A stretch of DNA of 64,000 nucleotides from Candidatus Competibacteraceae bacterium. GTDB taxonomy: Bacteria > Pseudomonadota > Gammaproteobacteria > Competibacterales > Competibacteraceae. The notes beneath the pieces were generated by a model. The model had not been told where the DNA came from, made no database searches, and saw only the letters and a list, made by a program, of their open reading frames with translations. Both the position numbers and the translations under genes were made by a program. This document shows, piece by piece, positions 9,281 through 17,515 of the stretch; within the stretch, counting starts at the first letter, position 1; each line of letters starts with the position of its first letter. The stretch is taken from assembly GCA_016713505.1 (NCBI GenBank), contig JADJPA010000001.1, positions 2,369,501-2,433,500 on the forward strand, read 5' to 3'.

Positions 9281-9836
9281 TTGCTACAACGCCTGTACTT
9301 TCCAACTAGCTAGCGGATGGAGAAAGCCTGCATACGGATAATTTCCTAAAGGAAACGGGCAACTTGGCTGAGCGGCTTAAACCAACTGCCGCACAGCGCC
9401 TATTTTTATTATAAAATCATGAAGTTATACAAATAAACCCATTCAAACAGCGTTCTGGGCGGCCACCTTTTCGGCACAATGGCCGAGCCGCCCACAGAAT
9501 TTCCGATAAATTTAATTTACAGAATAGCTTATCTCGATACCATCGCCAAGATGGAACAAAATATCAACTTAATTAAGGCGTTTAAGGAATTATAGTAATA
9601 ATTTAATTACATTTTTTTATTAGAATGGGGTTGATATTTTCAACATAAGGCCGCCAATTATTTTCATAATTTATACAGTTACTCCTTTAAACTAACACCG
9701 CCAGATCAAGAGTATGTTAAGGTGACAGTATCTTTCGAATGCAGGGCAAGGGAGCCAACTCAACGCGTCAGCTGATGAGCGAAGGCTGATCCGGCCAGCA
9801 GGGGCCGCCACCCATTAAACGTCGAGGAGGTTTACC
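9281..9836. other. AT-rich intergenic region with a structured leader
   Basis: About 555 bases without a gene, markedly richer in A and T (notably 9410-9690) than the surrounding coding DNA. The last ~110 bases are GC-richer and contain two short inverted repeats, TCAGC/GCTGA at about 9768-9789 and GGCC/GGCC at about 9792-9805. A strong ribosome site, GAGGAGG, follows at about 9824-9830. It probably holds the divergent promoters of the GGDEF/EAL gene and the methyltransferase gene plus an untranslated leader. No known riboswitch consensus was recognised. Confidence 0.5.
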
Positions 9837-10625
9837 ATGCAAAATGAGCATGGTCATTCACAATCAGATTATCTTGCATTAATAGCCAAAATGGTTTCCG
9901 CCTATAAACAACGCACTTATGAATTAATGCAAATACAAGCCGGCGATAAAGTGCTGGATATGGGCTGCGGGCCGGCAACCGATACCATCTTTTTAGCGTC
10001 CCTCGTTGGGGAAGCGGGAAAAGTGGTCGGCGTCGATATCGATGAGGAGCAAATTGCCCGCGCACAACAAAGAGCGGCCGAAGCGGGTGTGGAACAGTGG
10101 GTGACCCATCTATCCGTTGATGGCCAGCAGCTTCCTTTCGACCCCAATTATTTTGATGCCGCGCGCAGCGAGCGGGTTTTTCAACATAACACCGACCCCA
10201 AACGGCTTCTGAAAGAGATCATAAGAGTCACAAAACCGGGCTGCCGGGTGGTGGTGGTCGATACCGATTGGAGCACGATGTCCATCGATACCGATTTAAT
10301 CGATATCGAACAAAAACTAAAGAAGTTTCATGTCGAAACCGTCATTAAAAACGGTTTTTCAGGAAGGAAGCTATACCGGCTGTTCCTTCAAAGCGGCTTG
10401 GACGATGTTCGTGTCGAGCTCGCGCCGACCTTTGTAACTGATTACCAAGTCAGCCGCCTCGTCACTTGGTATGATGTGACTGAAAAATCGGCCTTGGAAG
10501 CGGGAATCCTCTCAGAAAAAGAGCTTGAAGAATTCCATGCGGAACTTGAGAAAGCGGATTCTGAAGGTCGGTATTTTGCCACGGTATTGCAGATCATCGT
10601 TACGGGCTGCAAACCTTATCAATAA
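9837..10625 (+). CDS. Class I SAM-dependent methyltransferase, substrate unknown
   Basis: A 262-residue protein of the UbiE/small-molecule methyltransferase type. The SAM motif VLDMGCGPATDTIFLA is at about residues 38-53. The acidic strand end VVGVDIDEEQIARAQQRA and a motif with QQLPFDPNYFDAARSERVFQH follow; the last matches the poly-substrate DxxxxxxVLxH pattern. The start ATG has a near-perfect GAGGAGG site. Base composition is lower in GC than the neighbours, which hints at separate acquisition. It could modify a quinone, lipid or secondary metabolite; nothing adjacent points to the substrate. Confidence 0.85.
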   Translation: MQNEHGHSQSDYLALIAKMVSAYKQRTYELMQIQAGDKVLDMGCGPATDTIFLASLVGEAGKVVGVDIDEEQIARAQQRAAEAGVEQWVTHLSVDGQQLPFDPNYFDAARSERVFQHNTDPKRLLKEIIRVTKPGCRVVVVDTDWSTMSIDTDLIDIEQKLKKFHVETVIKNGFSGRKLYRLFLQSGLDDVRVELAPTFVTDYQVSRLVTWYDVTEKSALEAGILSEKELEEFHAELEKADSEGRYFATVLQIIVTGCKPYQ

Positions 10626-10681
10626 CCGAACCAAGAAAACATCGCTCAGCGAAAAGCACCCTGTTCGAAATCGCAGGAATG

Positions 10682-11956
10682 CTAGAAGCGAAACCCTGCC
10701 ACCACGGCAAATAAATGCCACCGCCTTTCCAAACCTTGACGATCAGCGTTATCCTGAAGCGGCACTATCCAAGCCGTGCCGTCGATATAATGATATTCCG
10801 TGGCTATCAAGAAAGAAGAATTAAGGTGATAGCGAATTCCGAAAGTCCAATCTTTAGCGAATTGGGTGTGGGATGGGTATAAGCCTTTTGTAGCAAATTT
10901 TTTACCATGACGATCTTCGCGATCATTATAAAACACGTCGTAACGCAAAGTTGCCTGCCATTTTTCATCGAATCGGTATTCGCCTTGCAAATAATAGCTT
11001 TCTCCGATGATCTCTCGATCAAATTCTTCTCCAAAGCCCTTATCTTTAACCGGCCGTAGCGCATATTCAGCCGTCAGGCTGAGCTTTTCCAAATTATACT
11101 GAGCCGAAAAAATAACCGGGGAAAATAGATCTCTTCCGGCCAGTAAATCGCCTGGCTCAGACGAGGGATCGTAGCGGGTGTCCACCCGGGCCGAGCTGAC
11201 GCTGAGACGGTATTTACCACCCTGTAGGTCATAGCTCAACCGGCCTATGTAAGAGCGGTTGGGATCAGTACGTCCCGGATAATTAAAACCCAAGATTCCC
11301 AATTCGGTATCGACGCTGGTGCTTCTAGGGATTCCCACACCCAATTCGAACGATAGATTGCCCCAGTCGTTTCGATATTCACCGTATAACAACCCACCAT
11401 CGGCGGACAGGCTCAAATCGCGCTGGGCATCCGCATAAATCGACTGGGGCAACAAGATCGTCGGTCTGGTGAACAAGACATCGCGCGTGTCGTTGTAAAG
11501 TCCAAAAGGAATCTTGACGCGCCCGAGACGCAGCCCAAGGCGATAGTCTGGCGTCGAAAGAACGGTGTAATCGAGCAGCCCAAAATCCAGCTCGACATCG
11601 TTCTCATGGCCTACGCCAGCGCGCCGAAACAACACCTGCGACGCCAAGCGAAGATCGGAAGCAGGCGTCCAAGACCCGGTCAATCCCGCCTCGGTATAAT
11701 CAAAACTACCGCCGGTATCGCTGGTCCCGAACAACCGGTTATCGGAGGTTAAAAAATAGCCCTGAGTCAAGAAGCCATGGACTTGAATGCTGTCCCCGAC
11801 GTTAAGGCTCCGCGCTTGCTGGGGTGAAATCCCGCCTAGAACAAGACACAAAACCCCAATAACAGCCCGATGACTTTGGGTTGAAGTTAGCGGCAAATAG
11901 CCCATTAGATGAATCGCACACCGAAAAACAATCCAATGTATTTTTATCCAGTTCAT
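10682..11956 (-). CDS. Outer-membrane porin-like beta-barrel protein
   Basis: A 424-residue protein with a signal peptide (AVIGVLCLVLGG then PQQARS, cleavage near residue 50 if the first ATG is used). The rest is made of alternating short strands, with the C-terminal strand ending in phenylalanine (VVAGFRF) as outer-membrane barrels do. Segments such as LGRVKIPFGLYNDTRD and LSYDLQGGKYRLSVSS are typical of porins of the phosphate-selective type. A second ATG at 11905 would give a shorter leader; the start is unsettled. It follows the small periplasmic binding-type gene by 48 bases, on the same strand. Confidence 0.75.
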   Translation of the reverse strand: MNWIKIHWIVFRCAIHLMGYLPLTSTQSHRAVIGVLCLVLGGISPQQARSLNVGDSIQVHGFLTQGYFLTSDNRLFGTSDTGGSFDYTEAGLTGSWTPASDLRLASQVLFRRAGVGHENDVELDFGLLDYTVLSTPDYRLGLRLGRVKIPFGLYNDTRDVLFTRPTILLPQSIYADAQRDLSLSADGGLLYGEYRNDWGNLSFELGVGIPRSTSVDTELGILGFNYPGRTDPNRSYIGRLSYDLQGGKYRLSVSSARVDTRYDPSSEPGDLLAGRDLFSPVIFSAQYNLEKLSLTAEYALRPVKDKGFGEEFDREIIGESYYLQGEYRFDEKWQATLRYDVFYNDREDRHGKKFATKGLYPSHTQFAKDWTFGIRYHLNSSFLIATEYHYIDGTAWIVPLQDNADRQGLERRWHLFAVVAGFRF

Positions 11957-12004
11957 AATGGCAAAGCTTAGAAAGTAATTTAGAGAAAACCATTCAACTT
12001 CTGA

Positions 12005-12460
12005 TTACTTCAAGACCACGGCCTTAACGGTTTCATCGAGCATCGAGCCCCGCAAATAACCGATTGCTCCAGGCGTCGAACCGACCAGCATTCGCATCTG
12101 CTGTTCTGAATTGACTTTGATCGGTTCTTCACCCGTACCCGAAAAAACCAGGCGGTCCCAGGCCGCACGTAATTGATAAGGGAAAACATGAAGGATATAC
12201 TTTGAAAACTCGATATGTAAAAGATCGTCGTCGGGTAAGACGAAAACTTTGATCGGCGAGCCATCCTCCCATTTTCTCAATCGCATCCCGAAGATGGCGC
12301 TCAACATCGTTTTCGAAAGCAATGCCTTGGAGTGAGCGGTGGGGTTGACGATTATAACGGGAGAGGTTTCCATGGGCACCGCATCGCCAATATCGGGTAT
12401 TGCACTGGCGATACAAAGCGTGAGAATACCGATCAGACGTTTGATGTCGCGAGTACTCAT
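12005..12460 (-). CDS. Small PstS-like periplasmic binding protein
   Basis: A 151-residue exported protein: a signal peptide (RLIGILTLCIASAIPDIGDA) followed by a short type II binding-protein fold. The pattern IIVNPTAHSKALLSKTMLSAIFGMRLRKWEDGSPIKVFVLP, quoted here in shortened parts (NP-x-LSK-x-FGMRLRKW-DGSPI-FVLP), and the end GAIGYLRGS are shared with phosphate ABC-transporter substrate-binding-like proteins that lack their own permease. Here too no permease is present, only the porin downstream. The pair may form an outer-membrane uptake or sensing unit for an oxyanion; that is inference. Confidence 0.7.
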   Translation of the reverse strand: MSTRDIKRLIGILTLCIASAIPDIGDAVPMETSPVIIVNPTAHSKALLSKTMLSAIFGMRLRKWEDGSPIKVFVLPDDDLLHIEFSKYILHVFPYQLRAAWDRLVFSGTGEEPIKVNSEQQMRMLVGSTPGAIGYLRGSMLDETVKAVVLK

Positions 12461-12557
12461 TCCCTTAAAAATCTATTTGGCATGAAATCAATCTTAGCGC
12501 TCGACTGAAAATCAGCCTGGCTGGTTTGCCATGGTCAGTCATATAGCCTATAGGAAA

Positions 12558-13364
12558 TTAACTCGGCTGGAGTGCGCCATCGTTGGTCAGCAGCTTCCAT
12601 ATTTCTGGGTTAGTCTGATGCGTGCTATCCTCAATCTCTGAAACCGAGCCTAAGTAACTCCGGCACGGACCGTAATAATCGATGAGCGGGCTAATCGGAG
12701 TGAAGCAGACTCCGAATCCTTGCAACAGCCTCGCACATGAGGGTTCCATTCCCATATATAAATAAGCCAATCGATAGCGGACACTGATTTGTGCGACCGC
12801 AACGAGCAAGCCCAAGACCGTATGAGGAAACACGCGCCGCCGTGCGTTCCTGCGGCGCTCGGAATCAATTCCCGAAGGGCTGGCTTTACGGCGGTCATCC
12901 GACTGTAACAAGGGCTCCAAATCATCCGGCAGACCATAGGGGTGTTGTCTCTCCCCCCGCCTTCCACGAAATTGCGGCGTCAGGATCAAGCGAGAAATTT
13001 CACCCAGCCGCGTGCGAGGAAGACGCTCTAACGCTAAACCATCGGCATAAAAAGACGCGCCGGCGAATTTTTCAAGGGGAAACTGGGCTTCCGGCTCGGC
13101 GTAATCGGGTAATATCACCCGCACTGTGCCGGCGATGTGTCCGGTCTGTTTGTGCACGAGCAGGCTATGCGCCGACCGTTCATCATATTGATCGTATTCC
13201 AAGCCTTCCGGATAGTCTTCAGCGTGAAAGCCGGGAATAAGCCCTTCTTTACAATACACTTCATAGCGCAGCCGATAGCACTCGCGCAATTGCTCCGGCG
13301 CGCGCGCGTGAACCACCTCAAAATATTGCTCGAATAAATCCATAAGCTCTTGTTTTATAGTCAA
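12558..13364 (-). CDS. PEP-CTERM/exosortase-associated acyltransferase (GNAT-like)
   Basis: A 268-residue protein matching the family of putative acyltransferases linked to PEP-CTERM/exosortase systems, which is distantly related to LuxI autoinducer synthases. Recognisable parts are DLFEQYFEVVHA, RLRYEVYCKE, ERSAHSLLVHKQTGHIAGTVRVILP, LGEISRLILTPQFRGRRGE and YMGMEPSCARLLQGFGV. The TTG at 13364 was chosen because AAGGAGA sits 6 bases upstream; the ATG at 13343 is the alternative. No exosortase, PEP-CTERM protein or glycan cluster is nearby, so it is an orphan here. Substrate unknown. Confidence 0.8.
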   Translation of the reverse strand: MTIKQELMDLFEQYFEVVHARAPEQLRECYRLRYEVYCKEGLIPGFHAEDYPEGLEYDQYDERSAHSLLVHKQTGHIAGTVRVILPDYAEPEAQFPLEKFAGASFYADGLALERLPRTRLGEISRLILTPQFRGRRGERQHPYGLPDDLEPLLQSDDRRKASPSGIDSERRRNARRRVFPHTVLGLLVAVAQISVRYRLAYLYMGMEPSCARLLQGFGVCFTPISPLIDYYGPCRSYLGSVSEIEDSTHQTNPEIWKLLTNDGALQPS

Positions 13365-13410
13365 GATCTTCTCCTTACTTCGTATGGCGGAATCAAGATT
13401 AAACCTCCGG

Positions 13411-14625
13411 TCACCCCCGACACTCAATTTTCATGACAAAATCTTGGGCCTCGGCGGCGATGGCGGTAGCGGCGCGCGGACCGCCGGGCTTTCGGCTCTG
13501 GTACTCCACGCCGGCCGCCTCCAGAAACCCGCGCGCCAAGGCGACTTTGATGGCGAAATTGACGTTTTGTGGCACGTCTCCTGTCATCTCATGAACGCGG
13601 ACCGCATTCAGTTTGGCGCTGACCACGCCCATTACCGCACCCTCGGAATCCAGCAGGGGCCCGCCGCTGTTACCGGCTTGGGTCGGCGCGGTGAATTGCA
13701 GAGCGCGGGTATCGTCACCCGGACCGATCAACGAACTCACGTTACCCGTGGTCACTTGCGGGCCCGAGCCGAGCAGCCCCCCCAACGGATAGCCGACGAC
13801 CACCACCGACTCGCCCAACCGCGCCGATAGCCCATCACGGAACAACGCCACGCCGGGCGGCGGCGCATCGGCCCGCAGCAAGGCCAGATCATTGATGGGA
13901 TCGGCGAATACCAACTCCAGCGCACAGCGGTACCGGGGCGAACGGGCCAGGATCTTGCCAGCATCCTCGATAACGTGATGGTTGGTCAATATGTAACCTT
14001 CAGGATGCACGCAGAAACCGGTACCGCTGGACGAGACGCCATCAGAACTCAGCTCCCGTCGCTGCTCCGTTCCGCCGGCCGCCGGGCGCTCGCGGGCCGT
14101 TTCCGGCAAGTCCAAGCCAAAATGGGCAGCCAACGCCGGTAATCCCGCCGCGAAGCCTTGTCCCACCGCCCGGAACTTCCAGCGCTCCTGATAGCGGTAG
14201 AGTTCGATCAAGATCATGGCGGTCTCACCGCGGCTGGCCAGCGGTAACGAAAACAGTAATTGTAGCTCGCCCGAACCGCTCGCCAGCCAAGCCCGGATCG
14301 CGCTGAAAGTCCCGAAGGTGGCGCCACGCGGCAGAGTAGGCCTGACGGTCAGCACGACCGCCAGCCGGGCGATGGTCGCCGGCAATGAGTCCAGGTCGAC
14401 CTGAAACTCGCCCGGCGCTCTGAGCAAGGCCACCGCACCGTCGCGGGAGCGCGGCTGCTCGACGCTGACCAAGTCAGCCGAGCCGCCGATTCGCCCGTCG
14501 GCGCCCAGCAACACAACGCCGACCTGCAAGCAGCTGGCGAACTCGTTCTCCGGCTCGCCGTTCACGCCGATCACGACCCGGCCGCCGCCGATCGGGCGGT
14601 TCTGTCCGGGTTGCAGTTCTTGCAT
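13411..14625 (-). CDS. TerD-domain / trypsin-like serine protease fusion
   Basis: A 404-residue protein with two domains. Residues ~1-170 form a TerD-type (tellurium/stress) domain: acidic strands around CLQVGVVLLGADGRIGG, VDLDSLPATIARL and ILIELYRYQERWKFRAVGQGF. Residues ~195-370 form an S1C-type trypsin fold with an intact triad: His217 in ILTNHHVIED, Asp246 in INDLALLRAD and Ser320 in QAGNSGGPLLD. No signal peptide and no PDZ domain are visible, so it probably acts in the cytoplasm. TerD domains bind calcium in stress operons; a fusion to a protease is uncommon. The next gene (yrfG-like) lies 31 bases upstream on the same strand. Confidence 0.85.
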   Translation of the reverse strand: MQELQPGQNRPIGGGRVVIGVNGEPENEFASCLQVGVVLLGADGRIGGSADLVSVEQPRSRDGAVALLRAPGEFQVDLDSLPATIARLAVVLTVRPTLPRGATFGTFSAIRAWLASGSGELQLLFSLPLASRGETAMILIELYRYQERWKFRAVGQGFAAGLPALAAHFGLDLPETARERPAAGGTEQRRELSSDGVSSSGTGFCVHPEGYILTNHHVIEDAGKILARSPRYRCALELVFADPINDLALLRADAPPPGVALFRDGLSARLGESVVVVGYPLGGLLGSGPQVTTGNVSSLIGPGDDTRALQFTAPTQAGNSGGPLLDSEGAVMGVVSAKLNAVRVHEMTGDVPQNVNFAIKVALARGFLEAAGVEYQSRKPGGPRAATAIAAEAQDFVMKIECRG

Positions 14626-14656
14626 GAGCGCGCTCTATCCTGGCCGGTTAGCGGGT

Positions 14657-15322
14657 TCAGCCGACCGGCAGCAATTCGGAAAAATCGCCGATGGCGAAAA
14701 ATTCACCCGGCGGCTTGGGCGGATCGGCCGAATCCGGCCGCAGCACGGAAACGAGATAAGCAATTCCAAAGGCGTGCGCCGCGCGCAAAATCGCTAAATT
14801 ATCGTCTACCAACAGCGTGGTGGCCGGATCGAACGGCTCCACTTCGCGCAGGCCCGGCCAGAATCCGGGCTGCTCCTTGACCGAGCCCAAGGCGTGCGCG
14901 CACACGGTCGCATCGAAGCGCTCGGCCAACCGGGTTTTTTCCATTTTCAGCGCCAAGCTTTGCGGATGGGCGTTAGTCACCAACACCACGCGTTTGCCGG
15001 CCGCGCGCAAGGCATCCAGAAACTCCAGCACGTGCGGATGCACGGCGATCAGATGCCCGATCTCGCGTTTGAGCATCACGATGTCTAACGCCAGTTCCCG
15101 ACTCCAATAATCCAGACAATACCACTCCATCGTCCCTTCCACCGCCCGGGTGCGGGCCGCCACCTCGGCGCGGGCTTGTTCCAGCGATAGAGCGTGGCGA
15201 TCAGCATAACGCTCTGGAACCAGCTCTCGCCAGAAGTGATTGTCGAAGCGCAAATCCAGCAAAGTCCCATCCATATCCAGCAAGATGGTCTGAATTTGCG
15301 CCCAGGGCAATCGCACGCTCAT
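14657..15322 (-). CDS. yrfG: HAD-family GMP/IMP nucleotidase (YrfG-like)
   Basis: A 221-residue HAD hydrolase. Motif I is ILLDMDGTLLDLRFDNHFW, a YrfG hallmark. Motif II is VVLVTNAHP, the lysine motif lies in GSVKEQPGFW and the acidic motif IV is TLLVDDNLAILRAAH. The ATG at 15322 has GGAG 7 bases upstream; a longer frame adds 12 residues without support. YrfG dephosphorylates purine monophosphates. It is divergent from cysQ, and the two genes are also neighbours in other gammaproteobacteria, which supports the call. Confidence 0.88.
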   Translation of the reverse strand: MSVRLPWAQIQTILLDMDGTLLDLRFDNHFWRELVPERYADRHALSLEQARAEVAARTRAVEGTMEWYCLDYWSRELALDIVMLKREIGHLIAVHPHVLEFLDALRAAGKRVVLVTNAHPQSLALKMEKTRLAERFDATVCAHALGSVKEQPGFWPGLREVEPFDPATTLLVDDNLAILRAAHAFGIAYLVSVLRPDSADPPKPPGEFFAIGDFSELLPVG

Positions 15323-15511
15323 CAAGGACTCCGCACAGTAAACGCTTAGAACGAGCAAACTCGTGTAAAATTAAAGCAAATTTATGAGGGTTTGCTCAGA
15401 ATCCGGCTTGCTGCCTCGCGACAGACCGCAGCGCCCGGCGCCAGGGCAACGCCATTCTGATCGCAAAGCGTCGTTCAGCATCATCCGACCCGACCAAAAG
15501 GCTGCCGCGTC

Positions 15512-16357
15512 ATGACCGCTGCCCCCGACATCGACTTGTCCGCCCTGGTGAGGCCCGTTCAGGCCATCGCCAGGGAGGCGGGACGCCGTATCCTGGACGT
15601 GTATGCCGGGACGTTCGGCGTGACCGAAAAAGCCGACCAGAGCCCGGTCACCGCCGCCGATCTCGCCTCGCACGATTGTATTTTGCGCGGCCTGAAGCAG
15701 CTGACCCCCGCCATTCCGGTCTTGTCCGAAGAGGCCCCCGATGCCAGCTTCAGCGAACGCAGCCGCTGGGACTGGTTGTGGCTGGTCGATCCGCTGGACG
15801 GCACGCGGGAATTCATCAAGCGCAACGACCAATTTTCGATCAACATCGCGCTGATCCACCGTCATGAAGCGATTTTCGGGCTAGTGCTGGTCCCGGTGAG
15901 CGGCGTTTGTTACTACGCTCAACGCGGTGGCGCCGCTTACAAGCAACCGGCCGCCGACCAGCCGGCCCAACGCATTCAAGCCGCGCGGGTCTTCCATTAC
16001 CCGCTTCGGGTGACCAGCAGCTTGGAATCGTATCGCACCCGTCGCTTGCAAGCTTATCTCAGCCAGCTCGGGCCGCATCAGCATCTCGGCATGGGCGGTG
16101 GTTTGAAGTCCTGTCTGGTCGCCGAGGGCATGGCCGATCTCTATCCCCGCTTCGGTCCGACCGGAGAGTGGGACACCGCCGCCGCCCAAGTGATCTTGGA
16201 GCAGGCCGGCGGTTACATGACCGACATGCAGTTGCGGCCGCTGCGTTACAACGCCCGACCGGTATTGATCAACCCGGATTTTTTCGCGTTTGGCGACGCC
16301 ACCCGCGACTGGTCCCGCTATCTGCCGCAACGCCACCTGGAAGGATGGCCCGTTTGA
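15512..16357 (+). CDS. cysQ: 3'(2'),5'-bisphosphate nucleotidase CysQ
   Basis: A 281-residue inositol-monophosphatase-fold enzyme that clears PAP, the by-product of sulfate assimilation and acyl-carrier-protein charging. The metal-binding motifs are VLSEEAPD, WLVDPLDGTREFIKRN (the CysQ-specific WxVDPLDGTxEF) and GEWDTAAAQVILEQAGG near the C-terminus. The position-60 loop EKADQSPVTAADLASH is intact. Length is slightly above the 246-270 usual for the family. Confidence 0.95.
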   Translation: MTAAPDIDLSALVRPVQAIAREAGRRILDVYAGTFGVTEKADQSPVTAADLASHDCILRGLKQLTPAIPVLSEEAPDASFSERSRWDWLWLVDPLDGTREFIKRNDQFSINIALIHRHEAIFGLVLVPVSGVCYYAQRGGAAYKQPAADQPAQRIQAARVFHYPLRVTSSLESYRTRRLQAYLSQLGPHQHLGMGGGLKSCLVAEGMADLYPRFGPTGEWDTAAAQVILEQAGGYMTDMQLRPLRYNARPVLINPDFFAFGDATRDWSRYLPQRHLEGWPV

Positions 16358-16396
16358 GTGTCCCGCTGTTAGAACAATAAAGTTTCGAGGCCCATC

Positions 16397-17512
16397 ATGC
16401 CCTACGAACGCTACCGCCGTGATTTGCAACAAGAAGGTTTTCAACACGATCCCGCTCAGGAACGAGCGGTCCAGCGCCTGCAAAAAATCTACGATCAATT
16501 GCTCGCCCAACCGACGGCGCCCGCGCCGGCCAAGAAAACCGGGCTGTTCGCCCGCTGGTCGGGCCGCGACAAAGCGGAGACCACCGCCGCTGCGGCCGTG
16601 CGCGGACTGTATCTGTGGGGCGGCGTGGGCCGGGGTAAAACCTATCTGGTCGATACCTTCGTCGACGCGCTGCCGCTGGACCGCAAGCTACGGATTCACT
16701 TTCACAGCTTCATGCGGATGGTGCACGCCGAATTGAAGGAATTGAAAAACCAGCCAGACCCGTTGAAGGTCGTCGCCCGCCGCTTCGCCGAGAAAGCCCG
16801 CGTCATCTGCCTGGATGAGTTCTTCGTCGCCGACATCACCGACGCCATGCTGCTGGATGGCTTGTTGCGCGAGCTGTTCGCCAGCGGCGTGACGCTGATC
16901 ACCACCTCCAACATCGAACCGGACGGCTTGTACAAGGACGGCCTGCAACGCGCCCGCTTTCTGCCCGCCATCGAACTGATCAAACAGCATCTGGACGTGC
17001 TGAACGTGGACGGCGGCGTCGACTACCGCTTGCGTTATCTGGAAAAGGCGGAGATTTATCACTGCCCGCTGGATGATCGGGCCGAACAGATTCTGAACGA
17101 GCTGTTCGATCACATCGCGCCCGAACCCGGCCACCGCGGCGGCGATCTGGAAATCGAGGGCCGCTACATCCCCACGTTGCGTGAAGCGGATGGCATCGTC
17201 TGGTTTAGTTTTCGGGCGATCTGCGACGGGCCGCGCGGTACCGCCGACTACATCGAAATCGCCCGCTGCTTCCACACCGTGCTCATTTCCAACGTGCCGG
17301 TGCTGGACTGGCAGATGGAAAATCAGGCGCGGCGCTTCGTCAATCTGGTGGATGAATTTTACGACCGGGGCGTCAAGCTGGCGCTGTCCGCCGCCGCGCC
17401 GCTGTTACAGCTCTATCAGGGCGAGAAGCTGAAATTCGAGTTCCAGCGCACCGTCAGCCGCTTGCAGGAAATGCAGTCGCACGAGTATCTGGAGCGACCG
17501 CATTTGCCGTAG
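16397..17512 (+). CDS. zapE: Cell division protein ZapE (AFG1-like ATPase)
   Basis: A 371-residue AAA-type ATPase. Walker A is LWGGVGRGKTYLVDTF, Walker B is VICLDEFFVADITDAM, and sensor-like LITTSNIEPDGLYKDGLQR follows. These are diagnostic for the AFG1/ZapE family. In bacteria ZapE associates with the Z ring and affects division under low oxygen or heat. The N-terminus (YERYRRDLQQEGFQHDPAQERAV) is canonical. It starts 39 bases after cysQ on the same strand. Confidence 0.95.
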   Translation: MPYERYRRDLQQEGFQHDPAQERAVQRLQKIYDQLLAQPTAPAPAKKTGLFARWSGRDKAETTAAAAVRGLYLWGGVGRGKTYLVDTFVDALPLDRKLRIHFHSFMRMVHAELKELKNQPDPLKVVARRFAEKARVICLDEFFVADITDAMLLDGLLRELFASGVTLITTSNIEPDGLYKDGLQRARFLPAIELIKQHLDVLNVDGGVDYRLRYLEKAEIYHCPLDDRAEQILNELFDHIAPEPGHRGGDLEIEGRYIPTLREADGIVWFSFRAICDGPRGTADYIEIARCFHTVLISNVPVLDWQMENQARRFVNLVDEFYDRGVKLALSAAAPLLQLYQGEKLKFEFQRTVSRLQEMQSHEYLERPHLP

Positions 17513-17515
17513 GCG

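Noticed and set aside
9772..9783. CTGATGAG followed by CGAA, like a hammerhead ribozyme core
   Set aside because: Stem II is missing between the two core parts and no matching stems I and III were found.
13365..13427. Upstream TTG extension of the acyltransferase
   Set aside because: The extension lies over the end of the TerD-protease gene and lacks the good ribosome site found before 13364.
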